Program-made: the position numbers and the translations under genes
In this document: in pieces, positions 24,301-35,853 of the stretch
Layout of the letters: each line of letters begins with the position of its first letter
Numbering within the stretch: the stretch's first letter is position 1
Source: Daucus carota subsp. sativus
Taxonomy: Eukaryota > Streptophyta > Magnoliopsida > Apiales > Apiaceae
Assembly (NCBI RefSeq): GCF_001625215.2
Contig: NC_030384.2
Coordinates: forward strand, 36,862,390 to 36,926,389
Direction: 5' to 3'
DNA length: 64,000 nt
Notes under the pieces: model-generated
Told to the model about the DNA's origin: nothing
The model's database searches: none
Seen by the model: the letters and a program-made list of their open reading frames with translations, nothing else

Positions 24301-27300
24301 TTAATGCAACAAAAAAAATTTGAAACCAGTTAGAAATCCAGAATACTGCCCTGAACATGATACTGACCTATGTTAGCTTAAGCCTCCAACACTTTAATAA
24401 AGATGACATGCCCACAACATTGTAGAGTTAACAGTTTCAGATTTCTCACGCAGGTACTCTCGCATCAATTATTATTATTATAGCGGATATTAACATGACG
24501 CATAAAAAATGGGACCGGACAAGCTACAGATGTTCAGTAAGTTAGATATTATAGGGTATTAGGGTCATGGCGACAAAATCACCTAATCTATTATAGATTA
24601 ACATGAATCATGTCCTGAAAGAAATACATAATGAGAAGTATGATAATCATCCTCAACAAAGAAAGTAAATCCTTTTTTCTCTGTCATGCTCCTATCTTCT
24701 CTTTCATTACCATCTTCAAACACCTCAGTGATCTCAACCTTTGTGCATCCTTCTCTTTTCAATTACGATACAATGTTATCACCCTATAATTGGTGGCTAT
24801 ATATGATTCATGTGTAAATTTGGTTGACTACGTGTAATGTCAAAAAATTTAATATACATGCAGTTTTGTATGATAGCTTTGATAAATCACATCAAATCCG
24901 AAGAGATTCTAAATATTATGCTTCTGATTACTATGCTAGTAACTAGCAATTTAGCATCACATTGAATTGGCATATGTTACTATTTTCCACTAGATGCTGT
25001 GCAGAACAGAAAATATTTTTTCTTAAAAGATCAAGTTAAAAAATTAAGCATCAACAACATGCAATAACTAATCAACAAGTAATATATATCACAAACAACT
25101 CACAGTTCCTTCCAACATTTTCAGCAGAGCCTGCTGAACACCCTCGCCTGAAACATCTCTGCTTATGTTTAAACTCTCAGCCTACATACATAGAGATGTT
25201 TTTAGACATAAGATCGCCTAATCAACATGCTTATTATACAGAAACCGAAGGCACCTTTTTTGTTATCTTATCAACTTCATCAATGTAGACCATCCCTTGT
25301 TGAGCAGCTTGTACATTGAACTCGGCTACCTGTATGCCATTTTTTACAACTAGAAAATTAAAGATCATACACGTATAAAGAACAGAACCACCAAAGTTGG
25401 TAACTGAATATAATGCATAAGAATATAGCAAATTATATATACTGAAGAAAATGTAAATCAACATCACAAAACTGTGTGGAAATTGTACTACAGAACGAAT
25501 GCATGCATAAGTAGATAAGTAATCTAATCTACGTGAGAGGAATCATGTTCTCATTCATTTACTCTGATGCTAAATCAAAGCCCAACTTGATCCTAATCAC
25601 TAATCAGATTGATACATAAAAGCACAACTTCCAGGCAGAGATGTATAGGACTACTGATTACTTTTAAATAAACAATTCTGGACGACTGAGTCTAAATTAA
25701 TTAATGGATGCTTCAGTCCATTTCAGTTTTGTTCAGTTAATTATATTATTATATATACCAAGTACCAACCAACCAAATGATCTATATGGTAGGAATTAGA
25801 CTCTTTCAGCTGATACAGTGTTATTCACTGCTTAACAAATGACCACTTAATGTTAATTTTAATGCAACATTGAAGTCCAACTAAGTAATGGATGATAGGC
25901 GGCAGATCAAAAACTCATATACATCCAATCAGTTCTGTTCCAATCATGTGGTTTTAATTAAGAAGCAAAAGGGTCAGGGAGGACTGTGGGCCAAACTAGT
26001 GGATATGTACTTTTCTCCTCGTAGCTGCAGGTCAAAACTTAAAATATAGTACCCACCAGTTCGACTCACTAGAATCAGATTCCCAATCACCATAATACTG
26101 TACATTGGACATAATTTATTCTCAAGAAAAACATTAAACAGTCCTTGGGAGCTCCGCTGAGCTATCTTTCTTCTTGAATATAATAATATCATATTGTTCA
26201 TGTAGCTATTGTTAACCCTTGGCATTACATTCTTTATAAAATTTACCTCAGGAAGGTAATAGATACTTTTTTCAAAAGCTATTTACTACAAAATTCAAAT
26301 TTATATTACTCATTGATAATTTGTTTACAGGAGATATGACCTGCTTCTACACACAATAAGAACTGAGGATTAGGGAACAGAGAAGTGGTAAAGGTGTATT
26401 CACAGTGATAAATAAAACTCGGGTTCAATCCTCATTAAAAAAAAATGTAGCCTACAAGCTATAAGAGTATTATAGTTCTATCATGTACAGCTTTGACTTG
26501 TTTAGGAATAATATAATTTGATCACACCAAATGAGAAGTGGTCAGATTTTAAATTCAAAAATAATCTATTTATAAGGTTATACAGGCACTCACATTCTGC
26601 CAACATGCATCTGTGCATATATTTAATTATTTATGGGATCTTATGGAGATTGTACATGTAGGTCACCAATTCTTTTTTTTCTCCTCTTTGGAAGAGAAGG
26701 TGAATGTACCTATACTAGATTGCTAAGCTAAAATTTACATTAAGCATGTAATTAGTCAAATATTTAAAATTGAAATACAAACATAGAAATACTCAGTTAG
26801 CCAGATATTATATAGTCTAACAAAAAAACCTTTTGTACTTATTCTCTCACATAAAGTCCAACTAGATACTCCACTATTCCTCTCTGTATATAATTTAACT
26901 TCTTCTACTCCTCTTTTTCCCTGGAATCATTTGGCAAAAGTCTAAAGGGGCATGGCACAATTATGTAGCTTTTTTTCCTGTTTCGAACTTAAATTTCTCT
27001 GTAATGAAATAGAATACTTATTTCCCGAATTCAGAGATAATGTGTATATGGTGAACACATTTTGCCACGCCTATATATTTCAAGTTTTTGATATTCTGAA
27101 ATGCAATTGCATCACATCAAATCCAGATTTAAGAAAGAGACCAACTGACTTAAAACTAAAGGGGGTTATATTTATAAGAGACGTTGATGGAGAACTTATA
27201 TCCTGGTATATAGAGTTGGACTTCATTACAAATATTGGGCATACTTTCACAAAGAATAGTGCAATAAAACAAGATCAGAAAGAAATTATGACAAGACAAA

Positions 27301-30136
27301 GAACTATACCATACCGTGAGTAGTTTATACAATATAGATTCAACATCTTCACCAACATAACCAGCCTACAAAAAGAAATGGTTAGGGAGTACACAATATA
27401 AATGAAGCCACTAGACTAGCTACAGAATTATATCATGTATATAATAAGCTTAAGAATGATCCTTGATTGTCTCAACATAGTAAGAAAGATCTTAGATACT
27501 GTTCTTGGCAACTACAGAATGTAACATGTTATTTATTTGTTGCTGAAACATTAAGGTTTTGATACTTGATAACTACATATAGAACTTGAAGCTGACGTAT
27601 TTAGTTCAACTAGAAGCTCAGTCTAGTCCTATATTGTGTTCATACCATTGCCTATGGGTTATTTCTTTTTGCTACTAGTCAACTATCTGTTGTATTCATG
27701 TATGTTGATTAAGATTTAAGTATACAGTTCACTTGGCATAGCAACCATGGCCCCGTTTGGTATTGTTGTTGCAGGCGGCAGTGCAAAGAAGGTAAAAAAT
27801 GTATGGTCAATTCAAAAACCGGATTTCCTGAAAAGTCCTTTTGGTCTTAAAGCTGATTTTGAACAGTTCCCCAATAAATGCTAAAATGTAAGCTTGGATA
27901 TCGTTGATGAACTTTCATACAGTTGAAAACTGAAGGAGTTGTGATATAAGATGCAAAGTAATATTCAGCAGACTATTTATGTAACCATTAGAAACTTAGA
28001 AGCTATATAGCAACAAAAAAAAAAAGAGTTAAAAGCCAGTAAGAAATAAAGATTCTAAATATCCTAAAGCTTGAGTACAAAAGCCTAATCCATCTCTTTA
28101 TCAATTGCCTAACCTGTGTCAAAGTAGTTGCATCTGCAATGACAAAGGGTACATTCACAAAGCGGGCTAAGGTCTTTGCGAGTAATGTCTTCCCTGTTTT
28201 TAAGAAGAAAGAAAAAATCAGACTCAACTTGTCAATTGTCAAGACTACATATACACTCAAGTAACAAATACTTTATGATCATACACTCAAAACATACTTT
28301 GTTAATTGTAAATGCATTCAAAAAATGAAAGGTTTCAAGCATGCTGGGATGGGTGCATACCAGACCCAGTTGGGCCCATCAGAAGTACATTGCTCTTTTC
28401 TAATTCTACATTATCGTCATTATCTCTTGCCTCTGCTACACCTGATTCTGCTCCTGATCTAATGATATCATGCAGAAGTTCAGCTCATAAAAAAAAGGTA
28501 CAAGGACAAAATAGAAATCTATTTGGGCAATAACGGGAGCATTGATAATTGTAATTACAAGGACAGCTACAAATATTTGAAATAGGACAGTTAAAAACTA
28601 ACCCTTTCTTAAGGGAAGCATGATAAATTCTCTTATAGTGATTATACACAGCAACTGATAGCACCTGCAACACAAGTGAGGAGAACAAGGCATATAAGAA
28701 TAAAAGAGAACGAAAGACATAATTTGACACACATCCGTAGATGCCCAGGAAGCATACAAGTATACAACTAACAACTTGGGGAGACAGTGTCGGTGCAAGT
28801 TGTGTAAAGGACTTCAACAGAAAGACAATACGCTTCATAGAGATATCTATAATAAGAACATTTGAGAAAAGTAATAACTATTAACAGCCTTTCAACCCAG
28901 TGAGATGCTCTAGTTAATATCTGACTACATTCAACAAATAAAGCAAAAGTTTAAAATGAAAGGACATAAGTCATCGATTCAAATCAATAAAGGGCTTTAG
29001 CTATGCATGGTGGTCTCATTTATATTGACACATATAAGCTCTCATAGTCACACTCCCAAAGGCACACATAAATCAAATAACTAAAACTAACTTTAAATAG
29101 TATCATCTAACATAAATCTCATACCTCATTGCTACTTTCTAAGTCATTCATATCATGTAAGAATGATAAATTTTAGCAATAAATAAGTGTGGATCAAAGT
29201 TCTCACCTTTTTGGCACCATCTTGCCCAATAACAAACTTATCAAGTCCTTTACATATCTCCTTGGGAGTCGGTAACTTCTTCCCCAGATTAGACCCACCC
29301 CAACCATTCTTTTCCCCATTACCACCGCCACCACCTCCTCCTCCAGCAGCACGGACTACATTGACACCAGGTGCAAAAGGAGGACCCGGTGGCGTATGGA
29401 CTGCCAACCCACTCCCATTGCCATTTCCATTAGGCGGCATTGGACCAGGCGGAGGCCAATTCTCGGGAGGCTCACCACCCCTCAACGTCTGCCAAAACGA
29501 AGCCTTGATCCTATTCCCGTAATCTTCATTACTAGTCATTCTCTTATTAAAATCCTTACCACTCTTATTATTACCATTATCATAATTACTACTATTTGCC
29601 CTACCAATCTCCACAAAACTCCCTTGTAACGGAGCCATCTTATATGGTCGAAAATAATAAGCCGTCTTACAATTAGGGCACACATTCACAGCCTCATATC
29701 GCCCTCCACCCTTCCCTCCCGGTGAAGGAACCGCACCACTACTACTAACATCAACATTTTTACCATTGCTATTACAATTACTATTCGTATTATTAGCATC
29801 CGAAGCCGAAGGAGGATTATTAGCATCCGAAGCCGAAGGAGGAATCAAATGCGACCGATTCGAAAACAAGAGATCAAGCTGCTTGGAACAGCGAGGACAA
29901 TTAGCTTCAGCCCTAATTTTACGAGTGTGATAATAATCATCGGAGTTACTACCGCCGCCGTGGCCCCACTTATAACGCTCCTGAACTCCGATGAGAGACT
30001 CTCTGCGCCGAATACAAGAACCGACGTGCAAACAATTCACGAAGCCACGATTCTGCGTGCGAGAATATAACGACGATGATGAAGCTTTTGATGCTAATGC
30101 TCTGATTCTGTTGAATCTACGGAGAGTAGAAGACAT
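18325..30136 (-). CDS. CLPX: ClpX, AAA+ unfoldase of the mitochondrial Clp protease
   Basis: Fifteen exons on the minus strand: 30136-29207, 28664-28603, 28458-28361, 28193-28114, 27365-27315, 25329-25255, 25181-25104, 24240-24184, 22096-22026, 21857-21758, 21220-21116, 20026-19964, 19853-19731, 18848-18693 and 18399-18325 (TAA). They give 707 residues. ClpX unfolds proteins with ATP and feeds them to ClpP. The first 60 residues are basic and Ser/Arg-rich, like a mitochondrial transit peptide. A Cys4 zinc site is formed by C80/C83 and C153/C156. Walker A GPTGSGKT is at 359-366 and Walker B VYIDE at 421-425. [16 protein letters not shown], the glycine/proline-rich region and the AAA+ small domain ([16 protein letters not shown]) follow. 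The second intron acceptor was placed at ATTAG (28460-28459) because the nearer one puts a stop in frame. Introns are long and repeat-bearing. Confidence 0.95.
22741..22820 (-). repeat. Possible SINE fragment in ClpX intron 8
   Basis: On the minus strand a box-B-like GAGTTGAATACC is followed by CCATGCCCCACCCCC, with GTGCTAGGAG before it. This is a word order I associate with plant tRNA-derived SINEs. It is degenerate and lacks a clear tail. Confidence 0.3.
26364..26445 (+). repeat. tRNA-like SINE head or tRNA relic in ClpX intron 5
   Basis: A box A-like AGTGGTAAAGG (26384-26394) and a box B-like GGGTTCAATCC (26421-26431) lie about 30 nt apart. An A-run follows directly at 26437-26445. The cloverleaf is not intact, so it is not a working tRNA. 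Confidence 0.35.
29792..29845. repeat. In-frame 27-bp duplication in ClpX exon 1
   Basis: Two adjacent copies (29792-29818, 29819-29845) encode the repeated peptide PPSASDANN in the linker between the two zinc-binding cysteine pairs. The copies are nearly identical at DNA level. Confidence 0.92.
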
Positions 30137-30529
30137 TGCGTAATTGATGGATAGATAGATAGAAATGAGATTGGATCTGTGGGATGATGATGATTATTAG
30201 GATTAGATAAAATGATGAGTGGATACTTGTTGTGTACTTATTCTCTGTGTATAAAGTAATGATATATATATACAGAGTGGAGGGAGAGGTTGAATTGAGA
30301 GAGAAAGAGAGAGAGATGGGGTGGGAGAGATGGATAAGTGGGGAGTGTTTTTAGGATGATAGAAAGCGAAGAAGAAGCAGAGAACAAAGAAATTTATTTT
30401 TATTCTCTCAAATTAATGAAATAAGATATTGAAATGAAATACTGGAGTGCTAATACTTTGCTTCACTCACCTGCTCACGTTCTGTTTTGACCGCATCATC
30501 GCGTGTGTGTGATTGTCTAATACGTTATA

Positions 30530-30600
30530 CGCCCTCTCTCTCTCTCTCTCTCGACTCTCGTCCTCCCTCTCTTTCTCTCCGTCTCTCTCTCATTCATCTG
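30530..30600. repeat. (CT)n-rich tract upstream of ClpX
   Basis: A CT-dinucleotide-rich stretch with short interruptions lies about 400 bases upstream of the ClpX start. Confidence 0.9.
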
Positions 30601-30699
30601 ATGTGCGTACTTTTCATTCTACTTTCGCCTATGTAGCTGCCAAGTTAAAGATGGTTTCCGTGCAAGTCTCCAACATCCCCCGTGTGCTCACATGTGTAT

Positions 30700-33570
30700 C
30701 TCACCTTTGATATGGAACTTCACTAAGCTTACTGACAGAAAAAACTTCACTCCGGTATAAATAATAATTAATAAATTGGAAAGGATTAGATTTCAATTAC
30801 ATAATTAAATATTAAAATGGTGTATTAAATTGGGATTTTAAAACATTTTTTTCATTTATGAAATCCGGGGGATTCGATTGGGATTTGAAATCCATTAAAA
30901 CATTGAGATATTTAATTGCGATTTTAAATTGTTCTACAAAATCTGGTGATATTCAATTAGGATTTAAATTATACTTTACAATCCGATGATATTCAATTGA
31001 GATTGTTTAAAATCCATTAAAATCTGATGGTATTCAAATCCTAATAATATTCAAATCCATTATATTATATTATCAATTATTTTTTTCAAATAATATTTGT
31101 GAATGTGTTTATGATCGATTTTGTTTTGTAGTTTTATATAATAAAAAGTGAATCAGGCATTGTGTTAAGAAGTGAGATAAGAATTTAGTGTTAAGAAGTA
31201 AATTAACAAATTCGTGTTAAATATGATAATTAAGAGTTCAATGTTGATTAAATCGACATTTATTTTCTGAAAATTGCTAATCAATTTATAAAAACTAAGC
31301 ATATCGATATCTTTTATTACTCTCTAAACTTGAGTTTTGATGGTTCGTTGTTAGAGAACTTGAATGACTTGATTTGATTCTTTTACGACATATGCTATAC
31401 AATAATGTGATCATAGTGATATCTATTCATAACACTTTTAGATTTCATATATGTGATATTGAAAGTTTGAAACTCATTTTTGACAACAATCTTATATTTG
31501 ATCGTATGTTTGGCTCTATTTACAAACATAAAAAAGAAATTGCTATCTCAAAATGTAAGTATATAGGGGTCGTTTGGTTAAACTTAAAAGAAGTGATTTC
31601 TTACTTAAAATAAAGAAGTGGAATAAAAGTGAGAAGCATAAGTAAAACTTAAGTGTTTGGATATATTTTTCTATTAGTGGATGTGTTAGTGGACAAAGTG
31701 AGAAGCAGAAGAAAAAAACTTGGACTTCTAGCTTATCACTTCCTGCTTCTAAAGCCCAAAAAAAGCTGTTGAGTTTTTTTCCCAAACATCATTGTAACTT
31801 TTTAGTTGTGCTTCTGCTAAAAAAAAGTCAGTGATTCTCCAATCCAAACAGCCCCATAATCCACCTTCAACCTAAAAAAAATGCTTGAGAGAGAAATATT
31901 GTAATTTTAATCTATTCATAATATATTATTTGTCGTTCACCATGATGAAATATTTAACGTCATATTTCATGATTAAGTCCAACGATATGCGCACGCACAT
32001 AAGTTATGTGTGATTTGTCAATGAATTAAATGAAAATCATGAGTATGTGTGATTCGTCGATGAATTAAATGGAAATCATGTGAGGATGTGAGGTTAGGTT
32101 AGTCTTTAATTTTTTTTAAAAGTTTTAGCCTTGACTCATAATAATACGAGAAGCGACTAATATTTAGGAAAAACTGTTTTTTTTTAATCTCAGATGGTGA
32201 ATATTTTGACAATTTGCTCGATCGTTTCAAAAATTATTTGACTAGTGTCGAATTTGATTATATTACTACACTTGTATTTAATAAATATGTCATTTTTAAA
32301 TCATATTGCTAATTTGCATTGCTAGTCTAATATTAAACAAATTTAAGAAAAATGCTAATTGCCTGGTACTAATAAACAAATCAAAGAATCACATCAATTC
32401 TTGCACCATTATTGAACTTTCCTCACTTAATAAGCTCATTTGGCTTTTGCGGTAAAAACGTCACTACCTCTGTCATAATCATTTAACTAAAATAAAAATC
32501 CTAAGTGATTTTGGATATTTTATAACATTTTTCAAAATTGACCGGGTTGTTGGAAAAATTATGTCATCTCTCTTTGCCACGCCTATTCACTCTTTTCAGC
32601 ATATTTTCATAATCTCTCCCAATTTTATTTTTCTTCCTCTCATTTTCAATACAACTGACGACTATAAAACTAATGTTATAAAAGTATACCCCTTTTCTTG
32701 ATATACAATCCAAATAATTATTATTTTATTATATTCATTTAATTGTCATTAATGATCGTATGTTCTAATATAATTTTTATTATTTATATTTATATATTAA
32801 TATTCTATTATATACATGTTAATATGTATCATATTTCGTCACAATCAATTCTGGATATCATCTAAATGAAAAGATATTTCATTATTGTGGGATTAAGAAT
32901 CCAACATATAAAATATAAAAAAAAACCTACTCATATAACATTTTGAGAATAAGATTTTGACAATTTTTCTGCTCGATCGATCATGTAAATTAAGAAAGAT
33001 TATAAATGTGTTATTTATATGTCCACTAGAAAATGTGCTAAAAGAGAAATAAAATTAAAAAAAATTCGTCATTGTTGTAACAATAACCGACAAGAAATAA
33101 TGGATGATTTAGGTGTGACCGAGTTGAGACTAAGATACAATTATTATGAGTGTGTAGTCAAAACAAAATCATACTATTATTTATGCATAACAAATACGTT
33201 TTTGAAATCAGTGTTTAGTATTCAAATAAAAAGTTATATTAAATCAGGGTTTAAATTAAAAATATGTGAGTATCATTATTTTTTTTAAACGATCTGAGTA
33301 TCATTAAGTGTTTTTAAAGCGATACATAATTGTGGTCTGAATTGTTTTATAATATTTTCGAATCGATACATGATTGGACCACTTGACTCTCTATTATCAT
33401 ATCCGGTGCTTTCGAATCGAAACATAATTGCGGCCTAAATTTTTCTCGAGTTACGGTTATTCTTTAGTTCTCCCCAATAAAAATAATAATAACATTTTTA
33501 TAATATTTTTACATAACTAAAAATCTCCTTTTGAGAAGAATATATCAACTAAACACATATTTTATAGTAA
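30700..33570. other. Intergenic region with degenerate repeats and a Tourist-like MITE
   Basis: 30790-31075 holds degenerate tandem units built on ATTCAATTGGGATTT and AAAATCCATTAAAA. 31566-31855 is a MITE (listed separately). The rest is AT-rich and no gene was recognised. Confidence 0.6.
31566..31855. mobile_element. Tourist/PIF-like MITE, 290 bp
   Basis: The ends are inverted: GGGGTCGTTTGG at the left and CCAAACAGCCCC at the right. ATA flanks both sides (31563-31565 and 31856-31858), compatible with a 3-bp target duplication. The interior repeats AGAAG-type words common in these elements and has no coding frame. A hAT origin is the alternative. Confidence 0.65.
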
Positions 33571-33579
33571 ATCAATATA

Positions 33580-33843
33580 GGGTAGCGGTCCACAGCAACC
33601 GCTTAACCAACAGCCTATTTCCTGGCCGTTGGATGCATATCCAGCGGCCAGGATCATATTAAAAGTTTAATGTGTCCAGCGCTTTTTTAGCGCTGGACAG
33701 GGATTCCCACGTCCAGCGCTAAAAAAGCGCTGGACACATTAAACTTTTAATAAGATCCTGGCCGCTGGATATGCATCCAACGGCCAGGAAATGGATTGTT
33801 GTTTAACCAGTCCCTGGCAGCCGTATGCCAGGGACCTGGTCCC
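33580..33843. mobile_element. MULE-type MITE with a near-perfect internal hairpin
   Basis: The 264-bp element is flanked by identical 9-bp duplications ATCAATATA (33571-33579 and 33844-33852), the length made by Mutator-like transposases. Its ends are GGGTAGCGGTCC and, reversed, GGGACCAGGTCC. Inside, 33617-33698 and 33711-33792 are 82-nt arms that pair with one mismatch around a 12-nt loop. Each arm also contains the smaller palindrome GTCCAGCGCT..AGCGCTGGAC. There is no coding frame. It shares subterminal words (TTAACCAACA, CGTTGGAT) with the larger element at 45827. Confidence 0.85.
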
Positions 33844-34597
33844 ATCAATATATATTTCATCAAGAACCATGGAGTACAAATCAAAGATGAACGTTAAGCA
33901 ATGTAAAAATTTCAGATAAAATTTACATGTAAAATCTTTACCAAGCTCAGCTTTTAATATAGTTATTCCATATAGAAAAACACCGTATATCGGGCCTATA
34001 CAACAACGCCGCGCAGAAGATCACCCCTCTTTTTCTTCTCCCTCTCGCTGTTCCGAAGTGCAATATGAATTGAACACTACCAGAATCATACTCCAAATTA
34101 GCCCTAAACCCTGATTTTAACTTTGCCAAAAAGTTGTTAATTACCCCCAATGTAACATATATACAAAAAGACACCTTCGCGAACCCTAGAAGTGAATGTT
34201 CTAATTCCACATTTCAGTGAGTCTTCTCATCGTAAATGTAATTATTCACCCAACAGGCGATAATTTTATTCATGGTTAGTTACTCTATTTCTGTTCTAAA
34301 CTTCACGCCTCTAGGTTAACTGTGTGTATCATTTTTAGTGTTGCATATGTAAAGTTGACCGTTTGTATATTTTTTGCATTGTTTTTAGGATTTTTAGCTG
34401 TTATATTGAAGAGTCTTATTTGCAAAGTGCTTACTTTGTTGCAGTTTATTGAAGCATTTTGTGTTTTGAAATTGGGTGTTGTATGTATGTGGTTAAAGTT
34501 GTTTTCTTTTCCGCTTTTAGTAATGTTTTTCAGAATGATGAATTGGAATTTTTGGAAACAGTATAGGTTGTGGGATCAAATGTAGAATGGTTCATGT

Positions 34598-35821
34598 ATG
34601 GAAGATATGCATTGGAGAAACATGGATATAGGTTTGGGGGGTGGAAGTGTGGGAGATGATGTTGTGGTGGATATTGAAAATACTCTTAATGATGTTGACG
34701 AAGATATGGACAATAGCTCACCTGCGAATGGAACGGGGTTTATTGGTTTATTGGGGGTTGGCGCTGGACAGCTGTTTGTCCCTCTGGGAGACCCGGACCT
34801 TGAGCCTTATGAGGGAATGGAATTTGAATCCGAAGAGGCTGCCAAAGCATTTTATAACTCGTACGCCAGGCGTGTTGGCTTTAGTACGCGGGTTAGTTCT
34901 TCCCGGCGGTCGAGGAAGGATGGGGCAATTATTCAGCGGTCATTTGTTTGTGCCAAAGAAGGGTTCCGTAATTTAAATGAAAAGCGCACCAAGGATAGGG
35001 AGATCAAACGTCCTCGCACTATAACCCGAGTGGGATGCAAAGCAGCACTGTCTGTGAAGATACAAGAAGACTCTGGAAAATGGGTTGTTTCAAGTTTCGT
35101 TAAGGAGCACAATCATGAGTTGGTACCCCCTGACCAAGTTCATTGCTTACGTTCCCATCGGCAAATTTCAGGTCCTGCTAAGACATTGATTGACACCTTG
35201 CAGGCAGCTGGAATGGGTCCTCGCCGTATCATGTCAGCCTTGATTAAAGAATATGGAGGTATAAGCAAAGTTGGGTTCACCGAGGTGGACTGCAGGAATT
35301 ACATGAGAAATAACCGCCAAAAAAGCTCAGAAGGTGACATTCAGCTGCTTTTGGATTATTTGAGACAAATGCATGCAGATAACCCATCCTTCTTCTATGC
35401 GGTGCAGGGCGATGAAGAACAATTTACTGGTAATGTTTTCTGGGCTGATCCAAAGGCAAGGACAAACTACACTTATTTTGGTGATACCGTGACATTTGAT
35501 ACAACTTACAGGTCGAATAGATATCGCCTGCCTTTTGCACCTTTTACCGGGGTGAATCATCATGGACAACCAGTGTTGTTTGGGTGTGCTTTCCTTACAA
35601 CTGAATCAGAATTATCATTTATCTGGCTATTTAGGACATGGCTTACTGCGATGTCCGGACGTCCTCCAGTATCAATTACAACAGACTATGATGCATTGAT
35701 AGGTTCAGCTGTCAAGCAGGTATTTCCGCAGGCCCGTCATCGTTTCTGCAAATGGCACATTTTGAAGAAATGCCAAGAGAAGTTGTCCCATATGTTTCTT
35801 CAACATCCAAATTTTGAAGCA

Positions 35822-35853
<32 letters not shown>

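Noticed and set aside
26364-26435. Functional tRNA gene
   Set aside because: TGAGGAT and ATCCTCA could pair as an acceptor stem, but the second overlaps the T-arm and no anticodon stem forms.
26952-27323. 123-codon open frame within ClpX
   Set aside because: It spans intron 5 and runs opposite exon 5; there is no family resemblance and the strand is wrong.
28465-28492. ClpX exon 3 starting at the GAG acceptor upstream of 28458
   Set aside because: Joining there to exon 2 puts TGA in frame; the ATTAG acceptor restores the family sequence KKGSGAE.
29187-29629. Open frames opposite ClpX exon 1 (poly-Pro)
   Set aside because: Antisense of the glycine/proline-rich ClpX N-domain and not an independent gene.
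31374-31613. 79-codon frame upstream of the Tourist-like MITE
   Set aside because: Low-complexity, crosses the MITE edge and has no homologous motif.
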